Source: Deltaproteobacteria bacterium (GTDB lineage: Bacteria; Desulfobacterota; Dissulfuribacteria; Dissulfuribacterales; QOAL01). From it: a DNA stretch of 32,389 nucleotides. Positions 22,514 to 30,717 of the stretch are shown here, piece by piece. The notes below the pieces were generated by a model. The model did no database searches. It was not told the origin of the DNA and was given only the letters and a program-made list of their open reading frames with translations. Every line of letters starts with the position of its first letter. Positions within the stretch are counted from its first letter, which is position 1. The stretch is taken from the NCBI GenBank assembly GCA_027025395.1, contig JALVQQ010000206.1, forward strand, positions 1 to 32,389. The letters are read 5' to 3'. Both the position numbers and the translations under genes were made by a program.

Positions 22514-24841
22514 TTAATACGGCTGCATTACCCATACACCGCTGGGACAGATGTCGGCGCAGAAGCCGCACGCAATGCACTTGTCATCGTCAGAAGTGTA
22601 GGCAAAGCTGCCTGTTTCTTCAAGTTTGATCCGGCTTATGGCCCCTGTGGGACATATTGTTTCACACAGGTGACAGTCACGGCACGCGCCACAGCTCATG
22701 CAGCGTCTGGCCTGGTCCTCGTCATTGTCACACCTGCAGTTGTCAGGGATAAAGAGCCTGTGAGTCAGCTGCTTGCGGTCTATTGCCTCTTTTTCAAAAG
22801 GATGAAATTTTTCGCCCTTTATGCTGCACATAATGGCATGCGCGGCTGTTTTGCCGCGCCCCAGTGCGTTGGTCGCAAGGCCCGGTTTTTCCACATCGCC
22901 GATGGCAAGCACCTTGGGATCAGATGTCCACCCGGCCTCGTCTGTCTTTATCCATGCGCCGTCTCCAACCCTTTCTACCTCAACTGTCTCAGGCAGGAAG
23001 TCCAGGGCGGGGACATCACCAATGGCCATAATCACGGTCTGGGCAGGATAGAGCTTGTCTGCCGCGTCAACAAGGCCTTCATCCGTGACTTTCCTTGGCT
23101 GAACCGGCCAGACGAACCTTGCTCCAAGCGCTTCGGCGGCCTCTTTCTTTTTGCCCACAGCCGCGGGCTTCCTGGTATCAACAAGAGTAACCTCATTGGC
23201 TCCGAGCCTGAACGCCTCGCAAGCAACGTGACAGGCCATGTTGCCGGCCCCGATAATGACAACCTGCTTGCCAATTTCGGGGGGATTGTCGCTCTTGGCC
23301 GCTTTCAGAAAGTCAAGGGTCCGGATTACCCGTTCATGGCCGGGGAAGGAGATCTTTTTGGGTTCGTGTGCTCCCACTGCAACCACAACGTAATCATGCT
23401 CATCCTGAAGTTCACTGAATTTCTGCCTGGTTATCAGGGTGTTGAAATGGACATGGATGTTTCCTGTATGAAGGAACCGGTCAATTTCAGCCTCCCATAC
23501 GGCAAGCGGCAGCCTTTCCCTCGGAATGATCTGTGCGAGCTTCCCGCCAAGCTTGTCATCCTTTTCAAAAATATGGGCCTCAACACCTTCCCTGGCAAGC
23601 TGCCAGGCCGCATTCATGCCAGCCGGGCCTCCCCCTATGACGGCTACCTTCCTGCCTATCGGTTCAGGAACCTTTGGCGGCGGGACATCCTTGCTGTGCT
23701 GTCCCAGAAGCGATATGTCAATGTTGTCGTCCGTAACGTCGCTGGAGCAGTTCTGCATGCAGAGGTTGGGGCAGATCTGCCCGCATACCGAGGCTGGAAG
23801 CGGGGTGTACTCCAGGATCATTTCATAGGCTTCCCTGGTTTTGCCGTCCCTGAGCAGTCTAAGCCGTTCCACAGTGGGGATATGGACCGGGCAGTGGTAT
23901 TCACAGGACGCCGCATTTTCCTTGTTGGCCCAGAATGGACGCCGCCTGCGCAGTTCGCCGGTTTCAATGAGGCCGATGGGAGAACGGTCCAGCCCGGGAG
24001 CCAGGTCGCGGAGCGGATCACCGCCAAACTCCTTGTCCCAGACCCGCCTCCGGAATTCATCCATGGGCATGTCTCCGGAGAATAGCAGCGCCACCTCCCT
24101 CGGGGGAATTGCGACAAGCATCTTCCACTGACTGCGGTCCGAAAGTTCTTCAAGCAGATCCATGCGGTTGATATTTTCCAGGTATGCAGGAAGCCTTTCA
24201 ACAAGCCACTGCCACTGTTCATCGTCCGGGAGTACTGCCCTGACATTGGTGCGGGAGTAGGTCTGGTCGGTCTTTCCGCGATAGTAGATCCAACCGCCCA
24301 CCATTCCCACACAGGGTCTGTAACCCAGTACACTGTTTGGTGTCTTGGGCTCCACGCCGCATATTACAGCAATGCCTCCGCAGTTGAATTCGGCAAAGGC
24401 GTCGCCAACAGACCCCAGCACCCAGAGCTCGGGACGTTCATAATCGGGGTTCCATTTTGTCATGGTAAGGCCCCTGGCGCCAATGGAGCCGCCTATCATG
24501 ACCTTGCCCTGGGCCATTGCATTACATACGCCGTTTGTTGCGTCTCCCAGTACCGTAATCTCAGCGCCGATATTGAGATAGCCAACATCATCGGATGCGG
24601 AACCGTGGCATATAATCCTGGTGCCAGGCGTTCCCATGCATCCCAGGCGCTGTCCGCATGGGCCTTTTACATGCACTTCATGGTCGCCGCCCTGCAGGCG
24701 GCCTCCCACGTTGTGCTGTCCATACGTTTCAAGTATCAGTTTGTCGGATTTTGCAGCCGCCTCCTGCACCAGAGCCTCAAAATCCTTTGAGCTGATGCGC
24801 CGGCCCTGGCTGTCAATACCCTTTACGATTACTTCATTCAC
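22514..24841 (-). CDS. Glutamate synthase-associated fusion: GXGXG domain + GltD-like oxidoreductase + ferredoxin
   Basis: 775 residues. Residues ~40-200 are the GXGXG beta-helix domain of the glutamate synthase large subunit ('MGTPGTRIICHGSASDDVGY', 'GKVMIGGSIGARGLTMT', 'FAEFNCGGIAVICG'). A GltD-type module follows: Fe-S cysteines in 'CEYHCPVHIP' (313-322) and 'CGQICPNLCMQNC' (353-365), FAD-binding 'VAVIGGGPAGMN' (399-410), NAD(P)-binding 'VVIIGAGNMACHV' (527-539), and 'VLAIGDVEKPG'. The C-terminus has two 4Fe-4S motifs ('CMSCGACRDCHLCETICP' and 'CIACGFCADICPSG'). The start is GTG, with GGAG nine bases upstream; no in-frame ATG is better. It would pass electrons from NAD(P)H or ferredoxin to the synthase subunit encoded just upstream. 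Confidence 0.9.
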   Translation of the reverse strand: MNEVIVKGIDSQGRRISSKDFEALVQEAAAKSDKLILETYGQHNVGGRLQGGDHEVHVKGPCGQRLGCMGTPGTRIICHGSASDDVGYLNIGAEITVLGDATNGVCNAMAQGKVMIGGSIGARGLTMTKWNPDYERPELWVLGSVGDAFAEFNCGGIAVICGVEPKTPNSVLGYRPCVGMVGGWIYYRGKTDQTYSRTNVRAVLPDDEQWQWLVERLPAYLENINRMDLLEELSDRSQWKMLVAIPPREVALLFSGDMPMDEFRRRVWDKEFGGDPLRDLAPGLDRSPIGLIETGELRRRRPFWANKENAASCEYHCPVHIPTVERLRLLRDGKTREAYEMILEYTPLPASVCGQICPNLCMQNCSSDVTDDNIDISLLGQHSKDVPPPKVPEPIGRKVAVIGGGPAGMNAAWQLAREGVEAHIFEKDDKLGGKLAQIIPRERLPLAVWEAEIDRFLHTGNIHVHFNTLITRQKFSELQDEHDYVVVAVGAHEPKKISFPGHERVIRTLDFLKAAKSDNPPEIGKQVVIIGAGNMACHVACEAFRLGANEVTLVDTRKPAAVGKKKEAAEALGARFVWPVQPRKVTDEGLVDAADKLYPAQTVIMAIGDVPALDFLPETVEVERVGDGAWIKTDEAGWTSDPKVLAIGDVEKPGLATNALGRGKTAAHAIMCSIKGEKFHPFEKEAIDRKQLTHRLFIPDNCRCDNDEDQARRCMSCGACRDCHLCETICPTGAISRIKLEETGSFAYTSDDDKCIACGFCADICPSGVWVMQPY

Positions 24842-24869
24842 TTTATTTGTCTCCGGTCTCTTTCAGGTA

Positions 24870-26510
24870 TTAACAGATATATTTTATCTGAAGCCTGTCC
24901 GCCACGTCCTTGTCTTCAATGCCTATTGCGTCCGACATGCCTATTGGCAGGCTCTGGGAGCGGCCAAGCGGCGCCATGATCTTTTTCATTTCGGTTTTAA
25001 TGGCCTTGAAGGTGTCAACCACGCGCTCAGCCACCTTGTCGGGGTCAAGACGGCGGTACAGCTTGGGGTTCTGGCTGGTTATTCCCTTGGGGCAGATACC
25101 AATGTTGCAGACATTGCATCTGTTGTTTTCATCGCCCAGGCACCCCGCGGCTGCCTGCATGATATACTTGCCCAGATGCACGCCGCTTGCGCCAAGCATG
25201 ATCAGCGCCATGCCGTTCTGTGTGACGTTGCCGTTTTTGCCTACACCGCCCGCAGCGAATATGGGAATTTCATTCTGTTTGCCCTGCGCGCAGAGGTCCA
25301 GGTAACATTCACGCAGGTTCGATGCAATGGGATGACCCATGGCGTCCATGCTTACATTGTAGGCAGCGCCGGTTCCGCCGTCCACTCCATCTATCAGGAG
25401 ACCGGCTGCGTAGGGATTTCTCACTATATTGTTCAGGACCGCCTTGGCGGATGTGGAACCCGAGATTTTCGGATAAACCGGCACCCTGAAATCCCATGCC
25501 ATCGAGAGTGACTGAATCATCTTCATGATAGACTCTTCGATGGAGTAGAGGGTGTGATGAACCGGAGGAGAGGGAAGATCAACTCCTTCAGGCACACCCC
25601 TGAGCCGAGCAATAAGCTCGCTGACCTTGAACCACATCAGGAGGCCACCGTCTCCTGGCTTGGCACCCTGGCCGTATTTGATCTCAATGGCGGCAGGGTC
25701 GCATTTCATGTCGGGGATGGCCCTTATGATCTCGTCCCATCCAAAGTAGCCCGATGCAATCTGGAGAATGATGTACTTCAGAAACTTGCTCTTGAGTATC
25801 CAGGGGGGGCATCCGCCTTCTCCCGATGCCATGACTACCGGAATCCCGAGCACCTCGTTGCAGTAGGCCACGCCCTGGAGAAGGCCAAGCCACATGTTTG
25901 GTGAAAGTGCGCCAAAGGACATGGAGCCTATCACAAAGGGGAAGATTTCCCTGACCGGCGGTATCCACTCTCCGGAAAGCTTGCGTTTTATGTATTCATC
26001 GGGTGGCAGCACCCTTCCCAGCAGGGTATTAAGTTCAAATTCATGCCTGCCTGCATCCAGCGCCGGGTCGGTAAGCATGGAGATACGGTCAAAAAGAATC
26101 CTGTCCAGCAGGTTCGGGCCCGGGACATTTCGTCTGCCCCCGCGTTTCACCGCATTTCCGCCCTTTGTGCTCTGGTAGCGCAGCCTGTCTATTATCGGGT
26201 TGAAGACCGGCCCAATGGCCTGATTCGGGCAGACATAGGCGCACATGCCGCATCCGATACAGCGGTGATCCACGTCGGTTTTCTGCCGGATGCCGACAAA
26301 TATCTTGAAGGTATTGCTACGCTCGGATGCGTTGAGCACCATCTTTGGCATGCGCTTCCTCATGTACTGCAGTTTTATGGCCCCGGTGGGACATACTGCA
26401 GTGCACCTGCCACATAGCATGCACCTGGATTCGTTGTGTTCAACGATCCAGGGCATGTCCTTGATGCTCAGGCTGCCTGGGGTAGAGGGAATGGATCGAA
26501 TTGAGACCAT
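24870..26510 (-). CDS. Glutamate synthase FMN subunit with N-terminal ferredoxin domain
   Basis: 546 residues, archaeal-type glutamate synthase core that reduces 2-oxoglutarate plus ammonia to glutamate on FMN. Two N-terminal 4Fe-4S motifs: C30-C33-C36-C40 ('CMLCGRCTAVCP') and C84-C87-C90-C94 ('CIGCGMCAYVCP'). The Glu_synthase barrel follows (~190-500) with 'SMSFGALSPNM', 'EIKYGQGAKPGDGG', 'LLIDGVDGGTGAA', 'IFAAGGVGKNGNVTQ' and the 3Fe-4S-type cysteines C465, C468 and C473 in 'CNVCNIGICPKGITSQNP'. The start has AGGAG eight bases before it, although the gene overlaps the previous one by 43 bp. The amidotransferase and GXGXG domains found in one-chain GltB are separate genes here. Confidence 0.93.
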   Translation of the reverse strand: MVSIRSIPSTPGSLSIKDMPWIVEHNESRCMLCGRCTAVCPTGAIKLQYMRKRMPKMVLNASERSNTFKIFVGIRQKTDVDHRCIGCGMCAYVCPNQAIGPVFNPIIDRLRYQSTKGGNAVKRGGRRNVPGPNLLDRILFDRISMLTDPALDAGRHEFELNTLLGRVLPPDEYIKRKLSGEWIPPVREIFPFVIGSMSFGALSPNMWLGLLQGVAYCNEVLGIPVVMASGEGGCPPWILKSKFLKYIILQIASGYFGWDEIIRAIPDMKCDPAAIEIKYGQGAKPGDGGLLMWFKVSELIARLRGVPEGVDLPSPPVHHTLYSIEESIMKMIQSLSMAWDFRVPVYPKISGSTSAKAVLNNIVRNPYAAGLLIDGVDGGTGAAYNVSMDAMGHPIASNLRECYLDLCAQGKQNEIPIFAAGGVGKNGNVTQNGMALIMLGASGVHLGKYIMQAAAGCLGDENNRCNVCNIGICPKGITSQNPKLYRRLDPDKVAERVVDTFKAIKTEMKKIMAPLGRSQSLPIGMSDAIGIEDKDVADRLQIKYIC

Positions 26511-27610
26511 ATCTTAAACTCCTGTCGTTCTGGTGGAACAACCACTGTATGTTCACGCATTGGTTGGAAATCAAGGGAACGATCCCTGTCCGGAATCATG
26601 GCGTCAACGCCGCACATTTCGGAAGCCATTGCCCACTCGCCCGGTTTGCCGCCAATGGTGGCCGGCCTCAGCTTCTTGGCGTCCATTACCAGTATGCAGG
26701 TTTCATCAGGCAGGCTTCCCATCACGCAGTTGGGACCGTCAATTATAAGCCTGCGGCAGGCGTTACGGAGCCCAAGAAGGAAATCTCCCTGGGGATGATT
26801 TTGAAGCTCCTCGGTTTTAAGCGGCGTAATTACATGCTTGTAGGCCTCAAGGGGCAGTTTGAGCTGCCTCGTCACATAGTGGAGAATGTGGGTAAATACC
26901 TCACTGTCAGACTGATAACCCATGTAAGCGGGGTAATGCCTGCCGGTCAGCCAGTCCCTTATGGGGACAAAGGCGGTATTTTCCCCGTTTGTCATGGTGC
27001 CGATTCCCTGAATAAAAAACGGGTGGCACGCATAGAGGTTGATGCCGTAGTTGGTGTTCTGTCTCCCCTGGGCCATGCATATGCGGGATTTGATGCGGCC
27101 CGAGTCAAGGCCAAGCGCATTGCCGACCTTCAGGGGCCAGCCTACTTCCTTTATCATTATTACATCAGGCCAGAAAGAGAATACCGTAAGGTCTCCGCCG
27201 TGCTCCTCACCGTCCCTGCGTATCGCCAGCCTGGTGGCTGTGAGTTTGTCCTCTATTTCCTCCTCGGAGTGTACGGCCCATGAATCAGGAAGTTTGTAAA
27301 CCTGTACAAAGTATTTGAATCTGTCCCTGGCTTCGATTTTCGAAAAATCAGCGTCAAATTCATGGTCATACTTGAGTACAAATCCCCGCGCCTCCATGAA
27401 TTTGTTCAGACGCTTCATGGCGTCACGCGTGTGGGCAATGCCAGACAGAATGGGGTGAGTTGCTTCATAGTTGAAGTCGGTGAATTCAACCCCCCTGAGT
27501 AAAAGTCCCAGTCCGCTTCCATCATAGCCCTCCTGCATGGCCTCCATGGCCCGCAGTATCTCGTAAGGTGAAAACGGATTGTTCGCGGTTTTCAGTGCTA
27601 ACCGGCACAT
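26468..27610 (-). CDS. Class II glutamine amidotransferase subunit of split glutamate synthase
   Basis: 380 residues. The predicted nucleophile is Cys2, exposed after Met removal ('MCRLALKT'), the hallmark of Ntn-type class II amidotransferases. Other family elements are 'GYDGSGLGLLLRG', 'GIAHTRDAM', 'YACHPFFIQGIGTMTNGEN', 'YQSDSEVFTHILHYV' and 'LRNACRRLIIDGPNCVMG'. It hydrolyses glutamine and hands ammonia to the FMN subunit encoded next, whose start lies 43 bp inside this gene. The ATG has AAGGAG at seven bases. It is the first gene of the three-gene operon. Confidence 0.9.
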   Translation of the reverse strand: MCRLALKTANNPFSPYEILRAMEAMQEGYDGSGLGLLLRGVEFTDFNYEATHPILSGIAHTRDAMKRLNKFMEARGFVLKYDHEFDADFSKIEARDRFKYFVQVYKLPDSWAVHSEEEIEDKLTATRLAIRRDGEEHGGDLTVFSFWPDVIMIKEVGWPLKVGNALGLDSGRIKSRICMAQGRQNTNYGINLYACHPFFIQGIGTMTNGENTAFVPIRDWLTGRHYPAYMGYQSDSEVFTHILHYVTRQLKLPLEAYKHVITPLKTEELQNHPQGDFLLGLRNACRRLIIDGPNCVMGSLPDETCILVMDAKKLRPATIGGKPGEWAMASEMCGVDAMIPDRDRSLDFQPMREHTVVVPPERQEFKIWSQFDPFPLPQAA

Positions 27611-28272
27611 AGAGTAACTCCTTCAAAACAGAGATAGTAGGTCAGTCCGCCTCTCTGAGGCCGGGATGTGGCCCCTCGGTGGAGGCCAATAAGAGCCGCG
27701 CCTCCGCTCTTTTTGTCCAAAAAGTATCGTTGGGTGAACTGATTTCTGGTAAAAAGGCAGTTTCAGATGACAGTACATCGAAAAGAGCCTGTAATGCCAA
27801 AGGAGGGCCTTGCGGGACCGGAATTGAAATGGCCAGAAACGCCAGAATGGAAAATCTGCTGTTGCTGGTCAAGTTCAGGGCGCAATTCTGCACCGAACCG
27901 GTCTGACCCGTAAATATATGGCAAACAGGGTGATTACAATGAAATGCATTAATTGTCAATGGAACATGAGACAGGAGCGGCGTATGGCTCAACATGACCG
28001 GCATCAGGTCCTGTAGGTGTTGTGCGCCCCTTTTCAGACACAAAACGTGATGGAGCATCAAATGAAAACCGGAGTGACATAATTTAATGCTTCACTTTTT
28101 TTTCTTTCATGTTACCCTGAAAAGGCCGTGATCAAGATTCGTGAAAATAGCCTGAATTTTTTCATGTGCCTTTTCACGACAGAGCAGGTTGCGCTGGCTG
28201 GGCCGTGCCGCATTGAGCCGGGCGGGCCTTTCCAGGGCTTCTGGCAGGCAAACGGCACCATGAAGAGTTATT
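27611..28272. other. Divergent spacer between glutamate synthase operon and DHH gene
   Basis: 662 bp. No gene is well supported. There is a GTG-started 75-codon frame on plus (27679-27906) and a 139-codon frame on minus, neither with a ribosome site or recognisable homology. A promoter candidate for the glt operon lies at 27933-27959. A weak hairpin AAGAGC/GCTCTT with T residues after it (27691-27714) and an inverted repeat CGTGAAAA/TTTTCACG (28140-28147, 28171-28178) are also present. Confidence 0.55.
27933..27959 (-). promoter_or_regulatory. Possible sigma70-type promoter for the glutamate synthase operon
   Basis: On the minus strand: a perfect -35 TTGACA (complement of 27954-27959), a short 15-nt spacer, and TGTAAT (complement of 27933-27938, five of six to TATAAT). 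The short spacer lowers confidence. If real, the leader is about 315 nt long. Confidence 0.4.
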
Positions 28273-29343
28273 ATGGCTGAGAATGGTCAGACACCCAGAA
28301 AAAAGTCCTCCGGGTCGGGAGACAACGGTAACGAGGTCCAGTCAGCGGAACGAAGCATAAGGGCCTCAAGGCGGCAGACCCATATTGAACGCCTGATGAC
28401 CTTCCTGCAGCTTTTCAGGCGGGACGACCATGTTCTAATCGTTATTGTTGCCGATCCGGATTCCATGTCCAGCGCAATGGCCGTAAAGCGTATCCTTGCG
28501 CGGCGCGTCACCGAGATTACGATTGTTCATCCAAATCAGATAAAAAGGGTGAATAACCTGGCAATGAGGGATTTCCTCAAGATTCCCCTTAAACCCCTGA
28601 GGGGTACCAAGCGTGACGAATATTCAAAATTTGTCCTGCTTGATTCCCAGCCCACGCACCGGCCTGAGCTCTCTTCCATCAAGTTTGATGCCGTTATAGA
28701 CCATCATCCCGTAACCCAGGGCTGGGATGCTCCGTTTGCCGATATACGTCCAGAGTACGGGGCTACGGCATCAATGCTGACCGAGTATCTCAAGGCAGCC
28801 AAGATAAAGCCTGTGGTGGCTCTTGCCACCGCGCTTTTTTATGGCATAAAGGTTGACACCCAGAATTTTACCAAAAAGGCCACTTCGGCCGATGTCCTGT
28901 GTTTTCAGTACCTTTTCAAACGTATTAATCAGCAGCTTCTCAACAAGATAGAAAATTCCGATTTCCGCAAATCCGAGCTAAAGTATTTCAAGCTTGCGAT
29001 TGAGGCGATGAAGACCAGCAAGAACCGCATTTACTGTCATGTGGGCAGGGTGGGCAATCCGGATGTGCTGGTGTTGCTTGCTGATTTTTTCTCTCATGTT
29101 TACGAGATCGGGTGGGTGATTGTTTCCGGGCAGTACGGGGAGAAACTGGTGGTGATCTTCAGGAGTGACGGTTACAAGAAGGATGCCGGTAAACTGGCGG
29201 CAAAGGTATTCGGAAAACTTGGCTCCGCAGGTGGTCACCGCGGGAGCGCCAGGGCAGAGGTGCCGCTTCGCAACATACCTGATAAAGATATGAGCACTTT
29301 CAATACCGTCGGACTTCAGAGGTTTTTCAAGCCACATCTGTAA
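28273..29343 (+). CDS. DHH-family phosphoesterase (NrnA-like)
   Basis: 356 residues. The DHH domain has motif I 'VADPDSMSSAMA' (D61, D63), motif II D124 in 'VLLDSQPTHRP', motif III 'VIDHHPV' (D143-H144-H145), and motif IV in 'GIKVDTQNF'. The C-terminal DHHA1 domain has the GGH substrate motif at 320-322 ('GGHRGSARAEVPL'). The family includes nano-RNases/pAp phosphatases and cyclic dinucleotide phosphodiesterases, so the substrate is a small nucleotide or short RNA. Motif I lacks the usual leading His. The first ~35 residues are polar and probably disordered. It lies 55 bp upstream of the GlgC-like gene on the same strand; a diguanylate cyclase lies just beyond. Confidence 0.87.
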   Translation: MAENGQTPRKKSSGSGDNGNEVQSAERSIRASRRQTHIERLMTFLQLFRRDDHVLIVIVADPDSMSSAMAVKRILARRVTEITIVHPNQIKRVNNLAMRDFLKIPLKPLRGTKRDEYSKFVLLDSQPTHRPELSSIKFDAVIDHHPVTQGWDAPFADIRPEYGATASMLTEYLKAAKIKPVVALATALFYGIKVDTQNFTKKATSADVLCFQYLFKRINQQLLNKIENSDFRKSELKYFKLAIEAMKTSKNRIYCHVGRVGNPDVLVLLADFFSHVYEIGWVIVSGQYGEKLVVIFRSDGYKKDAGKLAAKVFGKLGSAGGHRGSARAEVPLRNIPDKDMSTFNTVGLQRFFKPHL

Positions 29344-29398
29344 TATTTGCCTGCGCGCAACCTGAATTGCGGGCAGCATGAAGTGAGGTGCAATACTA

Positions 29399-30649
29399 AT
29401 GCCCAAGATCCTTGCAATGGTGCTGGCAGGAGGCAGGGTTGATGAGCTGGGCGTTCTTACCCATCTACGCCCAAAGTCAACGGTTCCCTTTGGCGGATTA
29501 TACAGGTTTATCGATTTTACCCTGAGCAACCTTATGCATGCCGGCATTGAGCGGGTCGGGATACTTAGTCAGTACAGGTCATCTTCACTTGTGGAACATA
29601 TCGGTACCGGCGCTGCATGGGACATGATCGGAAGGAATCGCGGGATTACACTTCTGCCCCCGTTCCAGGGCATGCATGATTCCGACTGGTACAAGGGTAC
29701 TGCGGATGCTGTATATCAAAATCTCGACTTTGTCGCGGCGCACAAGCCCGATTTGGTGCTGGTGGTGTCTGGTGACCATGTTCACAACATGAATTACACA
29801 AGCCTTGTGGAATATCATCTTGATTCCGGTGCTGATATAACCGCGGGATTCGTTGAAGTGCCGCTGAGTGGCTCCTCACGGTTCGGGCTTGGCAGGATAG
29901 AAGGAACGGGCAGTGAAGGTGGAAGGCTTGTGGAGTATGTGGAAAAGCCGGAAAAACCTATTTCAAACTGGGCTTCCATGACTACCTATCTCTTCAGGAC
30001 CGATATTCTGCGGGAGGTGCTTGAGCAGAACGCCATGCAGGAATCACATGAGTTCGGAAGAGATATCCTGCCTTCGGTCATGAAGTCGCACAATGTTCAC
30101 GGTTTCAAGTTTTTTGGTTACTGGGCCTACAGCAGGACCCTTGAGGAGTACTGGCGGGCAAATATGGACATAATGGGTGAAAGGCCAAGGATCAGGCTGG
30201 CGGACTGGGGGCTTCGTACAAATCTTGACCACGAAGCCATACGGGACAGGGGGCCGGCGCTGATAAATTCGGTTTCTGGCGGGTTGCTCGACAATGTCAG
30301 GCTCTATAATGGTGTCAGGATTGAGGGACAGGTTGAAAATTCCATACTTTTCCCTGGTGTTCACATAGGGGCAGGGGCAAGGGTAAGGGATTCAATACTC
30401 TTTTTTGATACGCAGGTAGGTCCGGGGGCGTTTTTGGACAGGACCATTTCGGATATAGGGGTAAGCATTGGCAGGGGATGCCGCGTTGGAGAGCCTGGAG
30501 GCGGTCTGGCGGTAATAGGTGCCGGGACCCAGGTGCCACGAGATGTAGTGATCGCGCAGGGATGCAGTGTTTATCCCGGGATGGGGGCGGACGATTTTAC
30601 ACTGATGGAGTATGCCGCCCACAGTGAGATCAAACCGCGGCATGCTTGA
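29399..30649 (+). CDS. GlgC-like glucose-1-phosphate adenylyltransferase family protein
   Basis: 416 residues. N-terminal nucleotidyltransferase fold ('MVLAGGRVDELGVLTHLRPK', 'VPFGGLYRFIDFTLSNLMHAGIERVGILSQY', 'GTADAVYQNLDF', 'LVVSGDHVHNMNY', 'YVEKPEKP') and a C-terminal left-handed beta-helix of hexapeptide repeats from ~300 ('GVRIEGQVENSILFPGVHIG'). GlgC makes ADP-glucose for glycogen. The pyrophosphorylase signature usually reads GGRGxRLxPLT; here the Arg is Glu and the Pro is Val, so the nucleotide or sugar preference may differ. GTGAGG lies upstream of the ATG. No other glycogen gene is in the window. Confidence 0.84.
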   Translation: MPKILAMVLAGGRVDELGVLTHLRPKSTVPFGGLYRFIDFTLSNLMHAGIERVGILSQYRSSSLVEHIGTGAAWDMIGRNRGITLLPPFQGMHDSDWYKGTADAVYQNLDFVAAHKPDLVLVVSGDHVHNMNYTSLVEYHLDSGADITAGFVEVPLSGSSRFGLGRIEGTGSEGGRLVEYVEKPEKPISNWASMTTYLFRTDILREVLEQNAMQESHEFGRDILPSVMKSHNVHGFKFFGYWAYSRTLEEYWRANMDIMGERPRIRLADWGLRTNLDHEAIRDRGPALINSVSGGLLDNVRLYNGVRIEGQVENSILFPGVHIGAGARVRDSILFFDTQVGPGAFLDRTISDIGVSIGRGCRVGEPGGGLAVIGAGTQVPRDVVIAQGCSVYPGMGADDFTLMEYAAHSEIKPRHA

Positions 30650-30717
30650 GATGATGAACAGCGCCGGGGCCGTTTCCCAGGCAGGTGCTGATTAAGCCGT
30701 CCCGTTCCGGCCTCCGG

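Noticed and set aside
22478-24085. 535-codon open frame on the plus strand
   Set aside because: Antisense shadow of the GXGXG-GltD gene, whose FAD, NAD and Fe-S motifs are clear on the minus strand.
27691-27714. Terminator-like hairpin with T residues on the plus strand
   Set aside because: The stem is only 6 bp with a 9-nt loop, and no supported plus-strand gene precedes it.
27642-28061. 139-codon frame on the minus strand upstream of the glutamate synthase operon
   Set aside because: No ribosome site and no recognisable family; it also overlaps the promoter candidate.
28244-28259. Sigma54-like TGGCA-GGCAA-style element just before the DHH gene
   Set aside because: The GG-N10-GC spacing is right, but the -12 half fits poorly and transcription would begin only a few bases before the ATG, leaving no room for a ribosome site.
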